DNA of 64,000 nt, from assembly GCF_000378625.1 (NCBI RefSeq), contig NZ_KB905166.1, forward strand, positions 186,001 to 250,000, in the 5' to 3' direction. Of the stretch, positions 37,339 through 46,710 are shown one piece after another. The notes beneath the pieces are model-generated. The model did no database searches, was not told where the DNA came from, and saw nothing but the letters and a program-made list of their open reading frames with translations. The position numbers and the translations under genes are program-made. Every line of letters begins with the position of its first letter. The first letter of the stretch is position 1. Source of the stretch: Colwellia piezophila ATCC BAA-637 (lineage in GTDB: Bacteria; Pseudomonadota; Gammaproteobacteria; Enterobacterales; Alteromonadaceae).

Positions 37339-38616
37339 ATGAACAGAAAGCAAAACATAATAAAAACGGCTATCAACATACAAGCTATCAATAATGATTT
37401 AACCGCTATTGGGGTGATGGACTTAGACGGTTTGAAAAAAACCGTTAGCGATGCTTATGACGCTTTTCCGGCAAATTTTTTCCATACCTTTGCGGTAAAA
37501 GCTAATGCTTTAGTCAAGGTATTAACACCTCTTCGTGAGTATGGCATGGGCGCGGAAGTTGCCAGTCCTGGCGAGCTCTTAATAGCACTGACTGCTGGTT
37601 TTAGCTCACAAAACATCATCTTTGATTCGCCAGCAAAAACCATACAAGACTTAACAACCTGTATAAAAAATGGTATCGCTCTTAACATTGATAACTTACA
37701 AGAACTAGAGCGTATCGATGCCCTGATGCTAGAGTTTCCTGATAGCAAATCTGTTATTGGTTTTCGCGTTAACCCACAAATTGGCGCGGGTAAAATAGGC
37801 TCAACAAGTACAGCGACGGCAACCTCAAAGTTTGGCTATGCTTTAAATGATAATAATAATCGAAATGACCTTATTGCCATTTATAAAAAACGTCCTTGGT
37901 TAAAGAGTATTCATACGCACACGGGCTCTCAAGGTTGTGAATTAACCTTAATGGCACACGGCATCAATATTATCACCGAACTTGCCGAAGAAATAAATGC
38001 CGAAATTGGTAGCCAACAAATAACCCGCATAGATATTGGCGGCGGTTTACCGGTTAACTTTAGCTCAGAAGTCATCAAGCCGAGTTTTAAAGATTATGCC
38101 GACTTATTAAAAGCTGAAGTGCCATTACTATTTACTGGCAAGTACCAAGTAAAAACGGAATTTGGTCGTGCGATTGTCGCGAAAAACGGCGTTATTATCA
38201 CCCGTGTAGAATATACCAAGAACTCTGGTGGTCGACATATCGCCACGACTCATGCTGGTGCCCAGATCCTCACTCGTACGGCTTTCTTACCTAAGTCATG
38301 GCCAATTAGAACCACGGGTTATACCGCTGAAGGCATAGAGAAAACGCCACAAAACTCAGCAGTCGTGACCACAGATGTGGCGGGCCCCTGTTGTTTTGCC
38401 GGCGATTTGATTTGCAGCAATCAACAATTACCTAAGTTAGAGCGTAATGACTATGTCATGGTGCACGATACTGGCGGTTATTATTTTACCAATCATTTTG
38501 ATTACAACAGCCTGCCTCGCGTGGCTGTTTATACTGTCAACGGCCCAGACGATGAGCTGACAATGCAATGTATCCGTGCACAAGAATCCCTCGCCGATGT
38601 TTTAAGCAAGATGTAA
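37339..38616 (+). CDS. Fold-III PLP decarboxylase, DapDC/ODC group
   Basis: A 425-residue pyridoxal-phosphate enzyme of the group that includes diaminopimelate, ornithine and arginine decarboxylases. The PLP lysine is in F-A-V-K-A-N near residue 54; other marks are HTHTGSQG, the phosphate-binding DIGGGLPVN, EFGRAIV, the partner-subunit loop DVAGPCCFAGDL and HDTGGYYF. In true DapDC the loop usually reads C-E-S-x-D; here it is C-C-F-A-G-D, so the substrate is probably not diaminopimelate. Placed between glutamate dehydrogenase and a glutamate carrier, it may act on an amino acid taken up by this island. Confidence 0.8.
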   Translation: MNRKQNIIKTAINIQAINNDLTAIGVMDLDGLKKTVSDAYDAFPANFFHTFAVKANALVKVLTPLREYGMGAEVASPGELLIALTAGFSSQNIIFDSPAKTIQDLTTCIKNGIALNIDNLQELERIDALMLEFPDSKSVIGFRVNPQIGAGKIGSTSTATATSKFGYALNDNNNRNDLIAIYKKRPWLKSIHTHTGSQGCELTLMAHGINIITELAEEINAEIGSQQITRIDIGGGLPVNFSSEVIKPSFKDYADLLKAEVPLLFTGKYQVKTEFGRAIVAKNGVIITRVEYTKNSGGRHIATTHAGAQILTRTAFLPKSWPIRTTGYTAEGIEKTPQNSAVVTTDVAGPCCFAGDLICSNQQLPKLERNDYVMVHDTGGYYFTNHFDYNSLPRVAVYTVNGPDDELTMQCIRAQESLADVLSKM

Positions 38617-38750
38617 ACGCTAATAATACCAGTTAAAACACATCGTCAATAAAAATCCTCATACTAAAACAGCCTCATGCCAGCCACTCTGTAAAGATTA
38701 TTTACTGAGTGGGCTTAGCGAAGGCACATAACTATAAAGTGAGTTTAATC

Positions 38751-39962
38751 ATGGACATAAACATAGGCATCTTAGAAACGTTAGTCGTTGCGCTAATCAT
38801 TCTTTTTTCAGGTTATTTTTGTAATAGCAAAGTAGCCTTTTTACGTGACAATAACATTCCAGAGCCCGTTGTCGGCGGTATACTCTTTTCAATAATAGCG
38901 GCCATCGCACATAGTTTTTTTGATATTCACTTTAATTTTGCCATGAATTTTAAAAACCCGTTAATGACGGTGTTTTTTACCACGGTTGGTCTAGGAGCGA
39001 GCTACTCATTATTGCTTAAAGGCGGCCCAAAAGTTATTTTGTTTTTAGGCGTGGCCACCTTATATTTATTGATACAAAACGCGGTGGGTGTCACCTTAGC
39101 CATCAGTGCCGGTATGGACCCATTAATGGGCTTAATTGGCGGCTCAGTTACCCTCTCAGGTGGTCATGGTAATGGCGCAACGTATGCCGATTTATTCATT
39201 AGCGAATACAATATGCCTGCTAGCGTTTTCGAACTTGCTATGGCAGCAGCGACCATGGGTTTAGTATTGGGCGGCTTGGTTGGCGGTCCTGTGAGTAAAC
39301 AATTGATTAAACGTCATAACCTTAAAGCCGATAGTTATCATGAAGAGCTTGATGATACGATAACCTTTAACCCTGACGACCATGATCTGGTTACCCCCAA
39401 AAAAATGATGGAAACCCTGTTCATTATTTTATTATGCATGACTGTTGGCCATGTGGTTTACCTAGAGTTAAAAAGTAATGATGTTATTTTACCGGCATTT
39501 TTGATGCCATTATTATTTGGCGTCTTGGCAACCAACTTAACTGAGCTATCTAAACGCTACACCATTAGTCGAGCTTGCATTGATTTATGGGGCACTATGG
39601 CCCTGTCAATCTTTTTAGCCTTAGCCTTGATGTCGTTAAAGGTATGGGAACTCGCCAGCTTAGCCCTGCCTATGATCCTTATTATTTTAGTGCAAACCAT
39701 TATGTTAATGATGTTTGCTTACTTTATTACCTTTAGAGTCATGGGTAGTAACTATAATGCCGCCATTATTGCGGGTGGTCATTGTGGTTTCGGTTTGGGA
39801 GCAACGCCAACGGCGGTCGCTAATATGGAATCATTAGTGGCAAGGTATGGCCCTTCGCCGCAAGCTTTCTTAGTGGTACCTTTGGTGGGCGCTTTCTTTA
39901 TCGATATAACCAATGCCCTCGTTATCCAACTGTATTTAAGTCTGCCTTTTGTGACCCCTTAA
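38751..39962 (+). CDS. gltS: Sodium/glutamate symporter
   Basis: About 403 residues, the normal size for GltS (401 in E. coli). About ten membrane helices are visible. Family marks include FLRDNNIPEPVVGGILF near the N-terminus and the two pore regions GGSVTLSGGHGNGATYADLF and AAIIAGGHCGFGLGATPTA. It carries L- or D-glutamate inward with sodium across the inner membrane. The start chosen is the ATG at 38751 with GTGAG upstream; a GTG at 38709 is in frame but has no ribosome site. It follows the PLP decarboxylase by about 130 bases on the same strand. Confidence 0.92.
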   Translation: MDINIGILETLVVALIILFSGYFCNSKVAFLRDNNIPEPVVGGILFSIIAAIAHSFFDIHFNFAMNFKNPLMTVFFTTVGLGASYSLLLKGGPKVILFLGVATLYLLIQNAVGVTLAISAGMDPLMGLIGGSVTLSGGHGNGATYADLFISEYNMPASVFELAMAAATMGLVLGGLVGGPVSKQLIKRHNLKADSYHEELDDTITFNPDDHDLVTPKKMMETLFIILLCMTVGHVVYLELKSNDVILPAFLMPLLFGVLATNLTELSKRYTISRACIDLWGTMALSIFLALALMSLKVWELASLALPMILIILVQTIMLMMFAYFITFRVMGSNYNAAIIAGGHCGFGLGATPTAVANMESLVARYGPSPQAFLVVPLVGAFFIDITNALVIQLYLSLPFVTP

Positions 39963-40039
39963 CTTTACAGCTGATGAGTCTTGGTCGAATAAAAGTATAA
40001 AATATTATTCTTATCGGCTTTATCTGCTTAAGTTTATCC

Positions 40040-40056
40040 TATAACCTTAGGTTATA
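40040..40056. promoter_or_regulatory. Candidate LysR operator 3 (antiporter gene)
   Basis: TATAACC-TTA-GGTTATA, a perfect palindrome identical to the site at 31972 except for one central base. It lies about 160 bases before the NhaC-family start and 78 bases after gltS. Confidence 0.6.
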
Positions 40057-40145
40057 CCTTAGAACTAAGCATTTATTGCCGTATTAACAACTTCATACGC
40101 TTTTTTCTTTATTTATTTTGACTCGCTTTACCTAGGGCTTTGCTA

Positions 40146-40205
40146 ATGGCTAAACAAGAACAGTGCCTATCCTTTCGAAATTTGAGCTTAACGTGTCCGC
40201 TATGA
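40146..40205 (+). CDS. Possible 19-residue leader peptide
   Basis: An ATG at 40146-40148, with TAGGG nine bases upstream, opens a 19-codon frame (starting MAKQEQC, ending SLTCPL). Its TGA overlaps the ATG of the antiporter gene (ATGA). The ribosome site of this frame is better than any in front of the antiporter ATG itself, so translation of the large gene may depend on it. No family is known; it may be chance. Confidence 0.3.
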   Translation: MAKQEQCLSFRNLSLTCPL

Positions 40206-41923
40206 GTAAAAATAATAGCTTTGCACTCATCATTCTTAGTTTAGGATTATTTTTCGCTGTCTATATTGATAGCTCTGTTGATAAAACGTGGCTAGAGCAA
40301 TCCTATACCTATGATACTTACCAAACCGATTCTGGTCATACTGCCTATAAATATAAAGGTAAGCAAGTCATTATTACCGAGGTGGTTGCCTACCAAAAAT
40401 CTCCACTGCGACAAGCACATTTAAATCAACTAAGCCAAGATCCACAATTAGCTCAACAATGGGTCGAAAATGATAAGCAGCAATTAAAACTGCTCAAACC
40501 CGCATTTCATTTTGGTCTATGGTCATTATTACCCGCTTTTATTACTATCGCTTTATGTTTGCTTACCCGAGAGCCCTTAACTTCGCTGTTAGCGGGCATT
40601 GTCGTTGGCTCAATTATGCTTGGCCAATATAATTTAACCGATGCCGTTATCATTCCTAATCTTGCCAAAGAGGGCACTGCCGGCCTTTTACTGTTGTATT
40701 TGTGGTTACTAGGCGGTTTATTAGGAGTCTGGTCGAAAACGGGTGCAGCCCAGGCTTTTGCCAATTACATGAGTGAACACTATGTTAAAGGCCCTCGGTC
40801 AGCCAAAACTATTTCATGGTTATTGGGTATTTTGTTTTTCCAAGGTGGCACTATGAGTACGGTGTTAGTAGGCACCACCGTCAGACCGTTAGCTGACAAA
40901 GCTAACGTCAGTCACGAAGAAATGAGTTATATCGTTGATTCAACGGCCTCACCCATTGCCTTAGTTATCGCTTTTAATGCTTGGCCCGCCTATGTCCAAG
41001 CCTTAATTTTTGTGCCAGGGGTGTCATTTTTGGCAACCGAAGCAGACCGACTAAACTTTTTTTTTAGCAGTATTCCTTTTAGCTTTTACAGCATTCTTGC
41101 CGTAACTGGCACGTTATTATTATGTTTAAACATCACCAAATTTTCGGGCAAAAGGATTCGTAATGCTCAGCAAAGAGCCAGCACAACTGGCCAGTTAGAT
41201 GCGAAAGGCGCAAGACCCTTAAGCGCTAAAGAGTTGCAAAGCTGTGATGTTCCCCCTGGATATAAACCCCACGTACTAGAGTTTATTTTCCCTTTATTCA
41301 CCTTGATTGTTATTGCCGTTAGCACCTTTATTTACTTAGGCTCACCTCAAATCAATTGGGCTTTTGGCGCAGCTTTGCTGTTATCGGCAAGCATAGCGTT
41401 AATAAAAGGCATGTCGTTAACCAATGTTGTCGATGGTTTTGGCAATGGCTTAAAAGGCGTAGTGCTAGCCTCAGTGATATTAATGTTAGCGGTTATTATC
41501 GGCAGTATCAGTAAGGAAATTGGTGGCGGCTTGTATTTAGTGTCGCTGTTAGGTGAACACCTACCCTTTTGGCTTTTACCGCTGATATTGCAGTTAATCA
41601 CTATGGTTATCGCCTTTTCTACCGGTACCAGTTGGGGTACTTATGCGATTGCATTTCCCTTAGCCATGCCTTTAGCTTGGGCTATTTGCCAATCTCAAGG
41701 TCTTGCTAACCCAGAACTTTTTATGATGGTTTGTTTTGCTACAGTACTTAATGGCAGTGTATTTGGCGATCAATGCTCGCCCATATCTGATACTACGATA
41801 CTCAGCGCTATGACCACGGGTTGCGATTTAATGGACCATGTTAAATCACAGCTAGTACCGGCAACATTTGCGGCAACCCTAGCCGGGTGTTTATGGACAT
41901 TCACCGTTTACTTTTTTGCTTAA
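40202..41923 (+). CDS. NhaC-family sodium/proton antiporter
   Basis: About 573 residues with some 12 membrane helices. One N-terminal helix is followed by an 80-residue polar segment (residues 28-110), then the transporter core: [58 protein letters not shown] and the late [20 protein letters not shown] and [20 protein letters not shown], the last a strong NhaC mark. The class exchanges sodium for protons or small amino-acid-like solutes. The start chosen is the ATG at 40202, overlapping a short upstream frame; a GTG at 40163 is the alternative. Confidence 0.87.
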   Translation: MSKNNSFALIILSLGLFFAVYIDSSVDKTWLEQSYTYDTYQTDSGHTAYKYKGKQVIITEVVAYQKSPLRQAHLNQLSQDPQLAQQWVENDKQQLKLLKPAFHFGLWSLLPAFITIALCLLTREPLTSLLAGIVVGSIMLGQYNLTDAVIIPNLAKEGTAGLLLLYLWLLGGLLGVWSKTGAAQAFANYMSEHYVKGPRSAKTISWLLGILFFQGGTMSTVLVGTTVRPLADKANVSHEEMSYIVDSTASPIALVIAFNAWPAYVQALIFVPGVSFLATEADRLNFFFSSIPFSFYSILAVTGTLLLCLNITKFSGKRIRNAQQRASTTGQLDAKGARPLSAKELQSCDVPPGYKPHVLEFIFPLFTLIVIAVSTFIYLGSPQINWAFGAALLLSASIALIKGMSLTNVVDGFGNGLKGVVLASVILMLAVIIGSISKEIGGGLYLVSLLGEHLPFWLLPLILQLITMVIAFSTGTSWGTYAIAFPLAMPLAWAICQSQGLANPELFMMVCFATVLNGSVFGDQCSPISDTTILSAMTTGCDLMDHVKSQLVPATFAATLAGCLWTFTVYFFA

Positions 41924-42233
41924 TACCAAACGGATTAATAAATCGACCAACTTAGAGCTTCAATAGCGAGCTTAGAACAAACAAAATGAGTTAAACATAG
42001 TTATTCTATATTTCATTCATTTTGTGAAGTTATCAGTTTGCTACGGAGCTCCCGAAGGGCGAGTTTTAAAGGCATATATGCAGCGTTATTGATTTTGACA
42101 AGGACCCTACAGGGATGGTGTTCTTAGAGAATGCAGGAGCTTATTCTCCTGAACAACCATTCTCTGTAATCAATGCCTTGCCTCTAAGCCTTTTAATTCT
42201 CGCTAAGTGATCGATTAATTAGTCCGATTGGTA
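41924..42233. mobile_element. MITE-like element with inverted ends and hairpin core
   Basis: About 310 bp with 23-base inverted ends (left opens TACCAAACGGATTAAT, right in reverse opens TACCAATCGGACTAAT; ends agree at 20 of 23 positions). It begins directly after the stop codon of the antiporter gene. Its left part recurs at 25306-25420, and its hairpin core (about 42114-42161, GATGGTGTT ... TTCTCCTGAACAACCATT) recurs inside a differently ended element at 17351-17693. No coding capacity is present. Confidence 0.75.
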
Positions 42234-42256
42234 CAACACCACACTTAGGAGAGACC

Positions 42257-43132
42257 ATGCGCTTAAGACATATTGAGATTTTCCACGCCATTTACACCAC
42301 GGGCTCAATAACCAACGCTGCAAAAATATTGCATGTTTCACAGCCATCAGTCAGTAAGGTGTTATCGCATGCAGAAATGCAGCTTGGCTTTGATTTGTTC
42401 AAACGGGTTAAAGGCCGTTTGATCCCAACCGATGAGGCAGAAATGCTGTTCGATGAGGTTGATAAAATATACCAACAGATGCGGTCGATAAAAAATACTG
42501 CCGAGAATATAAAAAAATCAGAATACGGCCAAATAAGCATAGCCTGTAGTCCCGCGTTAGGCTTTGATGTCATTCCCGGTGCTATCGCAAAATATCACCA
42601 GAAACATCATCAAGTAAACTTTAACGTACAAACGGTACATAACGATGCAGTCATGCAAACCTTGCTAGAGCATAAATGTGATTTAGCGATCTTGTTTGCG
42701 CCAAATATTATGCCTGGCATTACCTCTATTGAGTTGGCCGAATCTGAATTAGTCATTGTTTATCCAAAAGCAAGCTTTCCAGATAGCCCCAAAGAGTTAA
42801 CCTTAAGCCAGATAAAAGAATTCGAATATATTGATATCAGTGATAGCGGCCCATTAGCTGATTTATTATGGACCAGAATGATGAAAGATAACGTCACTCT
42901 GGAGGCGTTAATAAAGGTGCAAACCTATTTTATTGGCGCTAGATTAGTCGCTCAAGGTACCGGAATTTGTGTGGTAGACCGATTTACCGCTCAAGGGAAT
43001 TTATCAGATAATACTGGCATCGCGTCATTTAACCCACCCTTAACCTTCTCAGTCAACGCTTTGTACCTTGAAACCAAAAGCTTGTCTAAAGTGTGCGAAG
43101 AGTTTCTACCTTTTTTAATCGCTGAGTTCTAG
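42257..43132 (+). CDS. LysR-family transcriptional regulator
   Basis: A 291-residue LysR protein. The N-terminal winged helix is classical (LRHIEIFHAIYTTGSITNAA, then SQPSVSKVLSHAEMQLGFDL), and the effector domain runs from about 90 to the end with two alpha/beta lobes. The effector is unknown; the genes around it (glutamate carrier, glutamate dehydrogenase, PLP decarboxylase) suggest an amino acid. GGAGAG stands a few bases before the ATG. Three T-N11-A palindromes found in this island are its most likely binding sites. Its own upstream DNA is filled by a MITE-like element. Confidence 0.92.
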   Translation: MRLRHIEIFHAIYTTGSITNAAKILHVSQPSVSKVLSHAEMQLGFDLFKRVKGRLIPTDEAEMLFDEVDKIYQQMRSIKNTAENIKKSEYGQISIACSPALGFDVIPGAIAKYHQKHHQVNFNVQTVHNDAVMQTLLEHKCDLAILFAPNIMPGITSIELAESELVIVYPKASFPDSPKELTLSQIKEFEYIDISDSGPLADLLWTRMMKDNVTLEALIKVQTYFIGARLVAQGTGICVVDRFTAQGNLSDNTGIASFNPPLTFSVNALYLETKSLSKVCEEFLPFLIAEF

Positions 43133-43191
43133 GCGGGCATTAATGACTAAGCAAAGGTTACCGGTAGAAAATATTCGTCGAAGCCATTGAA

Positions 43192-43833
43192 TTAATAAGC
43201 CTCTTCAACCGCTGTTGCGACTAAATCAACCAGTTGGTCATAGCCAAAGACAACCAAAGGTTTGCCATTAACAAAAAATTGCGGTGTAGCACGTACTTGT
43301 AAGGTATGTCCGTCTTGGATATCTTGAGCGATGATCTTAGCGACTTTATTACTTTGCCAATCCCTATCAAGTTTTTCGTGATCAAGGGGTAATGTTTTAA
43401 TGCCGGCTAAGGCTTTTGTCGGATTCGAAACGTGGTGTTCAACCCAACGATCTTGATTAGCGAATAAAAGCGCAACCGCTGGCCAAAATTGTCCTTGTAG
43501 GTGAGCGGCTTCAAGCATTTTCACCACATCTTCAGAGCCTTGGTGTAGTGGCGCATAACGCATTTCCACTTTCACTTTTCCTTGATATTTTTTAACTAAA
43601 TTATTAAGTAGTGGATAAAATTGACGGCAAGTACCACAGGCAGGATCAAAAAACTCGACGATTGTCACTTTTGCTTGTTTTCCACCTTTTGAAGGCACAT
43701 TCACCCGCTCTAAGGCCGGTAATAACTCATGCGCAATGCTTGTTGGCTGATTACTGTTGTAGACTGCAACTGCGGCAACAAACATAATGCCAATAAACGC
43801 AGCAACGCCGATAAAGAGGGTTTTATTATTCAT
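43192..43833 (-). CDS. DsbA-family thioredoxin-fold protein
   Basis: About 213 residues: an N-terminal membrane anchor or signal (FIGVAAFIGIMFVAAVAVY), then a DsbA-like domain with the redox motif C-G-T-C (Cys66, Cys69) in FFDPACGTCRQF, and the cis-proline loop VRATPQFFVNG near the end. It probably acts in the periplasm as oxidant or reductant, paired with the DsbB-like gene before it. The start chosen is the ATG at 43831-43833 with AGGA upstream; it overlaps the stop of the DsbB-like gene by eight bases. Resembles the BdbD/DsbA partners of BdbC-type DsbB proteins. Confidence 0.87.
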   Translation of the reverse strand: MNNKTLFIGVAAFIGIMFVAAVAVYNSNQPTSIAHELLPALERVNVPSKGGKQAKVTIVEFFDPACGTCRQFYPLLNNLVKKYQGKVKVEMRYAPLHQGSEDVVKMLEAAHLQGQFWPAVALLFANQDRWVEHHVSNPTKALAGIKTLPLDHEKLDRDWQSNKVAKIIAQDIQDGHTLQVRATPQFFVNGKPLVVFGYDQLVDLVATAVEEAY

Positions 43834-44296
43834 GGTTAGTCCTAGTAGAAGTTTGATCAAATGATTTTTTTGCGAGCATCAATAGCAGCCCAATAAAAGT
43901 AAAGGTCAGCAATGACATGACCGGAATATTGATAAAGCCAAGTAAGCTAAAGTGAATTTGTGAGCAAGGCACGCCTTGTACACACGGCTGTGCCGCTTCT
44001 GGAATGATGCCCGACACCACCAACACATGAAACAGAGCGGTGAACCAACCCATAATAACTAACGGCATCGCATATCGAGTCACTTTTATATCAAAAGGGA
44101 ATAGTGCCAAAGGCAGTATGATCACCAAAGGATAAAGGGCAATACGTTGATACCAACACAACACGCAAACCGGCAATTGTACTACTTCACTAAAAAACAA
44201 ACTGATTAAGGTGCCACTTGTGGCAACTACCCAGGCGATAAACAGATAATTCCAAGGGTTGTTATCAACAGGGATATTTGATTTTTTATTGTTCAT
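43826..44296 (-). CDS. DsbB/BdbC-type disulfide oxidoreductase
   Basis: A 156-residue inner-membrane protein with four helices. The first periplasmic pair is C-V-L-C (Cys44, Cys47) in LPVCVLCWYQRIALYP, and the second is Cys105 and Cys111 (CVQGVPC), both needed to pass electrons from the DsbA partner to quinone. It resembles BdbC more than E. coli DsbB. It is coupled to the thioredoxin-fold gene just downstream by an eight-base overlap. Confidence 0.88.
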   Translation of the reverse strand: MNNKKSNIPVDNNPWNYLFIAWVVATSGTLISLFFSEVVQLPVCVLCWYQRIALYPLVIILPLALFPFDIKVTRYAMPLVIMGWFTALFHVLVVSGIIPEAAQPCVQGVPCSQIHFSLLGFINIPVMSLLTFTFIGLLLMLAKKSFDQTSTRTNHE

Positions 44297-44518
44297 AGGG
44301 TGTTTTTTCCAATAATGGGAAACTGTATTGCAGGGTTACTTTCGAGCTATTTTAGCGAGGTAAATGATAACAATTATTACGGGGATTTTCAGTATCATTG
44401 ATACTGTTAAATAAGCTATTTTCCTTAACCTTGTATTAATTTTGTATTAGCCCAGTTTTAGCTCAGCTTAATAAATTCAAATAGTATAATTTTAGAACTA
44501 AGTAATCGTATAAAACAA

Positions 44519-45529
44519 TTAATCATGCATAAGTGTATGGTGACTGTTAGTTGTTTTTTCTGCTTCAATGGTCAAACTCGCTTGGGTAACCATCGCGTTG
44601 TCTAAGTAGATAAGTTGTTGGAAAATAATATCAGTCGCAGATAAAAAGAATTGATGATTTATATTGGCGTAAACATCAAATTCGCTATGGTAATTTTTAT
44701 GAGGACCAACGCCAAAATATATAAAGGGAATACCTGCTTTACTAAAGACACCGTGGTCACTCGCCATTAGCCAGTTTATGTGATTGACACTGGTGCCAAT
44801 ACGCTTACGTCCTCTAAATCCATAGGTTAAATGTACGTTAGGTCTTTTTTTTAAACTTGCTTGAAATTTATCAAATTTAGCTAAGTCTTCCGGATTGAGT
44901 ATTTTATTAAGATCTTTACTGATAAAACGCAATTTCTTTGTATGTTTACTGCCGGCAATCATATCTAAGTTAATGTTTAATCGAATGTTATTAAGTAAGT
45001 TTTTTTGTTGTTCGATAAAAGCTTTCGCGCCTAATAAATTAACTTCCTCGCCATCACTAAAGAGTAAAATAATACTGTGCTTTAACGGTGCCTGCTTTAA
45101 TAGTTTCGCGTAATATAATAATGCCGCGATACCTGAGGCATTATCATCAGCACCATTAAAAACTTTCCCCCCTTTTGTGCCTAAGTGATCATAGTGTGCG
45201 CTCAGCAGAATATAGCGGTCCTGAAAATGGCTACCTGGGATAGTGGCAATGACATTTGCACCCTGTTTTGATTGAAAGAAACCTGACTTGGTAAAGGCAT
45301 GGAGGTATTGATTATTAAAGGGGGGCACGTTTAAGTTTTCAAGCACTGATACCAGGTAAGATTGAGCCTGTAAACTGCCTTGACTTGAAAACTTACGGCC
45401 AGAGAATTGATCAGAAGATAAAACATTCAAATGTTGGAGCAGTTTTATCTCATCTTGTGTGCCCCATACAGGGGCTATAGAACACAAGCTAAGCAGTACA
45501 ATCAATAACTTATAAGCGCTTAAACTCAA
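44519..45529 (-). CDS. Exported M28-family zinc peptidase
   Basis: A 336-residue aminopeptidase-like enzyme with a signal peptide (LLIVLLSLCSIAPVWG). The two-zinc site is complete: AHYDHLG, NGADDNASG, the catalytic Glu in SDGEEVNLLG, NLDMIAG, and the last His in GPHKNYHSEFD. It should cleave N-terminal residues of peptides in the periplasm or outside. It begins two bases after the stop of the TPR lipoprotein gene, so the pair is an operon. Confidence 0.88.
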   Translation of the reverse strand: MSLSAYKLLIVLLSLCSIAPVWGTQDEIKLLQHLNVLSSDQFSGRKFSSQGSLQAQSYLVSVLENLNVPPFNNQYLHAFTKSGFFQSKQGANVIATIPGSHFQDRYILLSAHYDHLGTKGGKVFNGADDNASGIAALLYYAKLLKQAPLKHSIILLFSDGEEVNLLGAKAFIEQQKNLLNNIRLNINLDMIAGSKHTKKLRFISKDLNKILNPEDLAKFDKFQASLKKRPNVHLTYGFRGRKRIGTSVNHINWLMASDHGVFSKAGIPFIYFGVGPHKNYHSEFDVYANINHQFFLSATDIIFQQLIYLDNAMVTQASLTIEAEKTTNSHHTLMHD

Positions 45530-45531
45530 GA

Positions 45532-46710
45532 CTACCTTGTCTCTTGGTGTTTAAGGAAATTCAACTTAGCAATATATTGCCTTTGCGTATCTGTTGTCCT
45601 AGTTAGCGCAACTGCTTTTTTCATTGACCTTTTTGCTAAGCTTAGTCTGTTTTGTTGATAGTAGGTTTTTGCTAAACCAAAATAAAATTCATGTTGCTCA
45701 TCATCCAGGGTAATGGCTTTTTTATAATGTTTTATCGCTTTTTGGTAAGACTTAATAAAATAAGCCTCATTAGCTAATAAAGCATGATAATAAGGATTAT
45801 TAATACGAGACTTATGTATATAGGCCTGAATCGGTTGTGCTTCACTGGTCCGGCCTTGTTTATTCAATAACAAAGCCAAGTTACCTAATGACGTTAGATT
45901 ATTACCTTTTAGGCTAATTGCATGCCGATACGCGCTTTCTGCCATGGTTTCATGATCAGTTAATTTATATAAAATACCTAAATTACCCCAAGCAGACGCA
46001 AATTTATTATCCGTTAATGTCGCTTTTTTAAGGTAATGATAAGCCAGAGTATAATTTTTATTAACCAGTTCTTCAGCGCCTTTATTGTTATAAAACATCG
46101 CTAATACAGTATGTTTTTCAATCACTTTTGACGGGAAGTTTTTTTTAGCTATGAATGGGTCAAAGTCTATCCTGGTTGCTTTACCGCCCCACAGCACTCG
46201 CCTACTGACATCGCTACTGTCCTTTACCAGTAAATTTACATGACCCGTTAATAAACTATATTTGCCATTACGCACCCAGTATTCGGGAACTTCAACGTTT
46301 TGAAAACTGATATTCATGCCTGCTTCCTCAGCCAGGGCATAAGCCATAATGGTCAGAGACATACAGTTAGCTACCTTACTGTGATAAGCCTGTGAAGCCG
46401 TGACATTCGCATCACCTTTATAACTTAAGGCGATATTTTCTTCATTAAATAAGTGTTCAAGCAAAATGATGGTTTTTTGTTGTGCGGAGCGGCTATTGAC
46501 TAATTTGGCTTGCACCATCGCGCGCATTTCATCATCAAGAGCAAAGATTTCTTGTTCTGTTTCAATGGGAATATCGCTTGAAGAGAGGAATTGTTGGTCT
46601 AAGTATAAGTTGTGTTGCGCAACAGCAGGTTGGGCTTGATGGTTTTGGTTGCTTTGACAAGCAACCAAACAGGATAGAAATAGCAGTGATATAAAAAATC
46701 GATAGTTCAT
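45532..46710 (-). CDS. Lipoprotein with transglutaminase-like and TPR domains
   Basis: About 392 residues. A lipoprotein signal ends L-V-A-C. A transglutaminase-like domain follows at about 80-175, with Cys in VANCMSLTIMAYALAEEAG and His in LLTGHVNLLV. Four or five TPR units then run from about 195 to the end (AYHYLKKATLTDNKFASAWG, AESAYRHAISLKGNNLTSLG, AIKHYKKAITLDDEQHEFYF). The start is the ATG at 46708-46710, five bases after GGAG. The TPR part probably docks partners; whether the transglutaminase-like part is active is unknown. Confidence 0.82.
   Translation of the reverse strand: MNYRFFISLLFLSCLVACQSNQNHQAQPAVAQHNLYLDQQFLSSSDIPIETEQEIFALDDEMRAMVQAKLVNSRSAQQKTIILLEHLFNEENIALSYKGDANVTASQAYHSKVANCMSLTIMAYALAEEAGMNISFQNVEVPEYWVRNGKYSLLTGHVNLLVKDSSDVSRRVLWGGKATRIDFDPFIAKKNFPSKVIEKHTVLAMFYNNKGAEELVNKNYTLAYHYLKKATLTDNKFASAWGNLGILYKLTDHETMAESAYRHAISLKGNNLTSLGNLALLLNKQGRTSEAQPIQAYIHKSRINNPYYHALLANEAYFIKSYQKAIKHYKKAITLDDEQHEFYFGLAKTYYQQNRLSLAKRSMKKAVALTRTTDTQRQYIAKLNFLKHQETR

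Noticed and set aside
44361-44380. Fur-like A/T sequence upstream of the DsbB-like gene
   Set aside because: Only a partial match to the 19-base Fur consensus in A/T-rich DNA, with no iron gene nearby.
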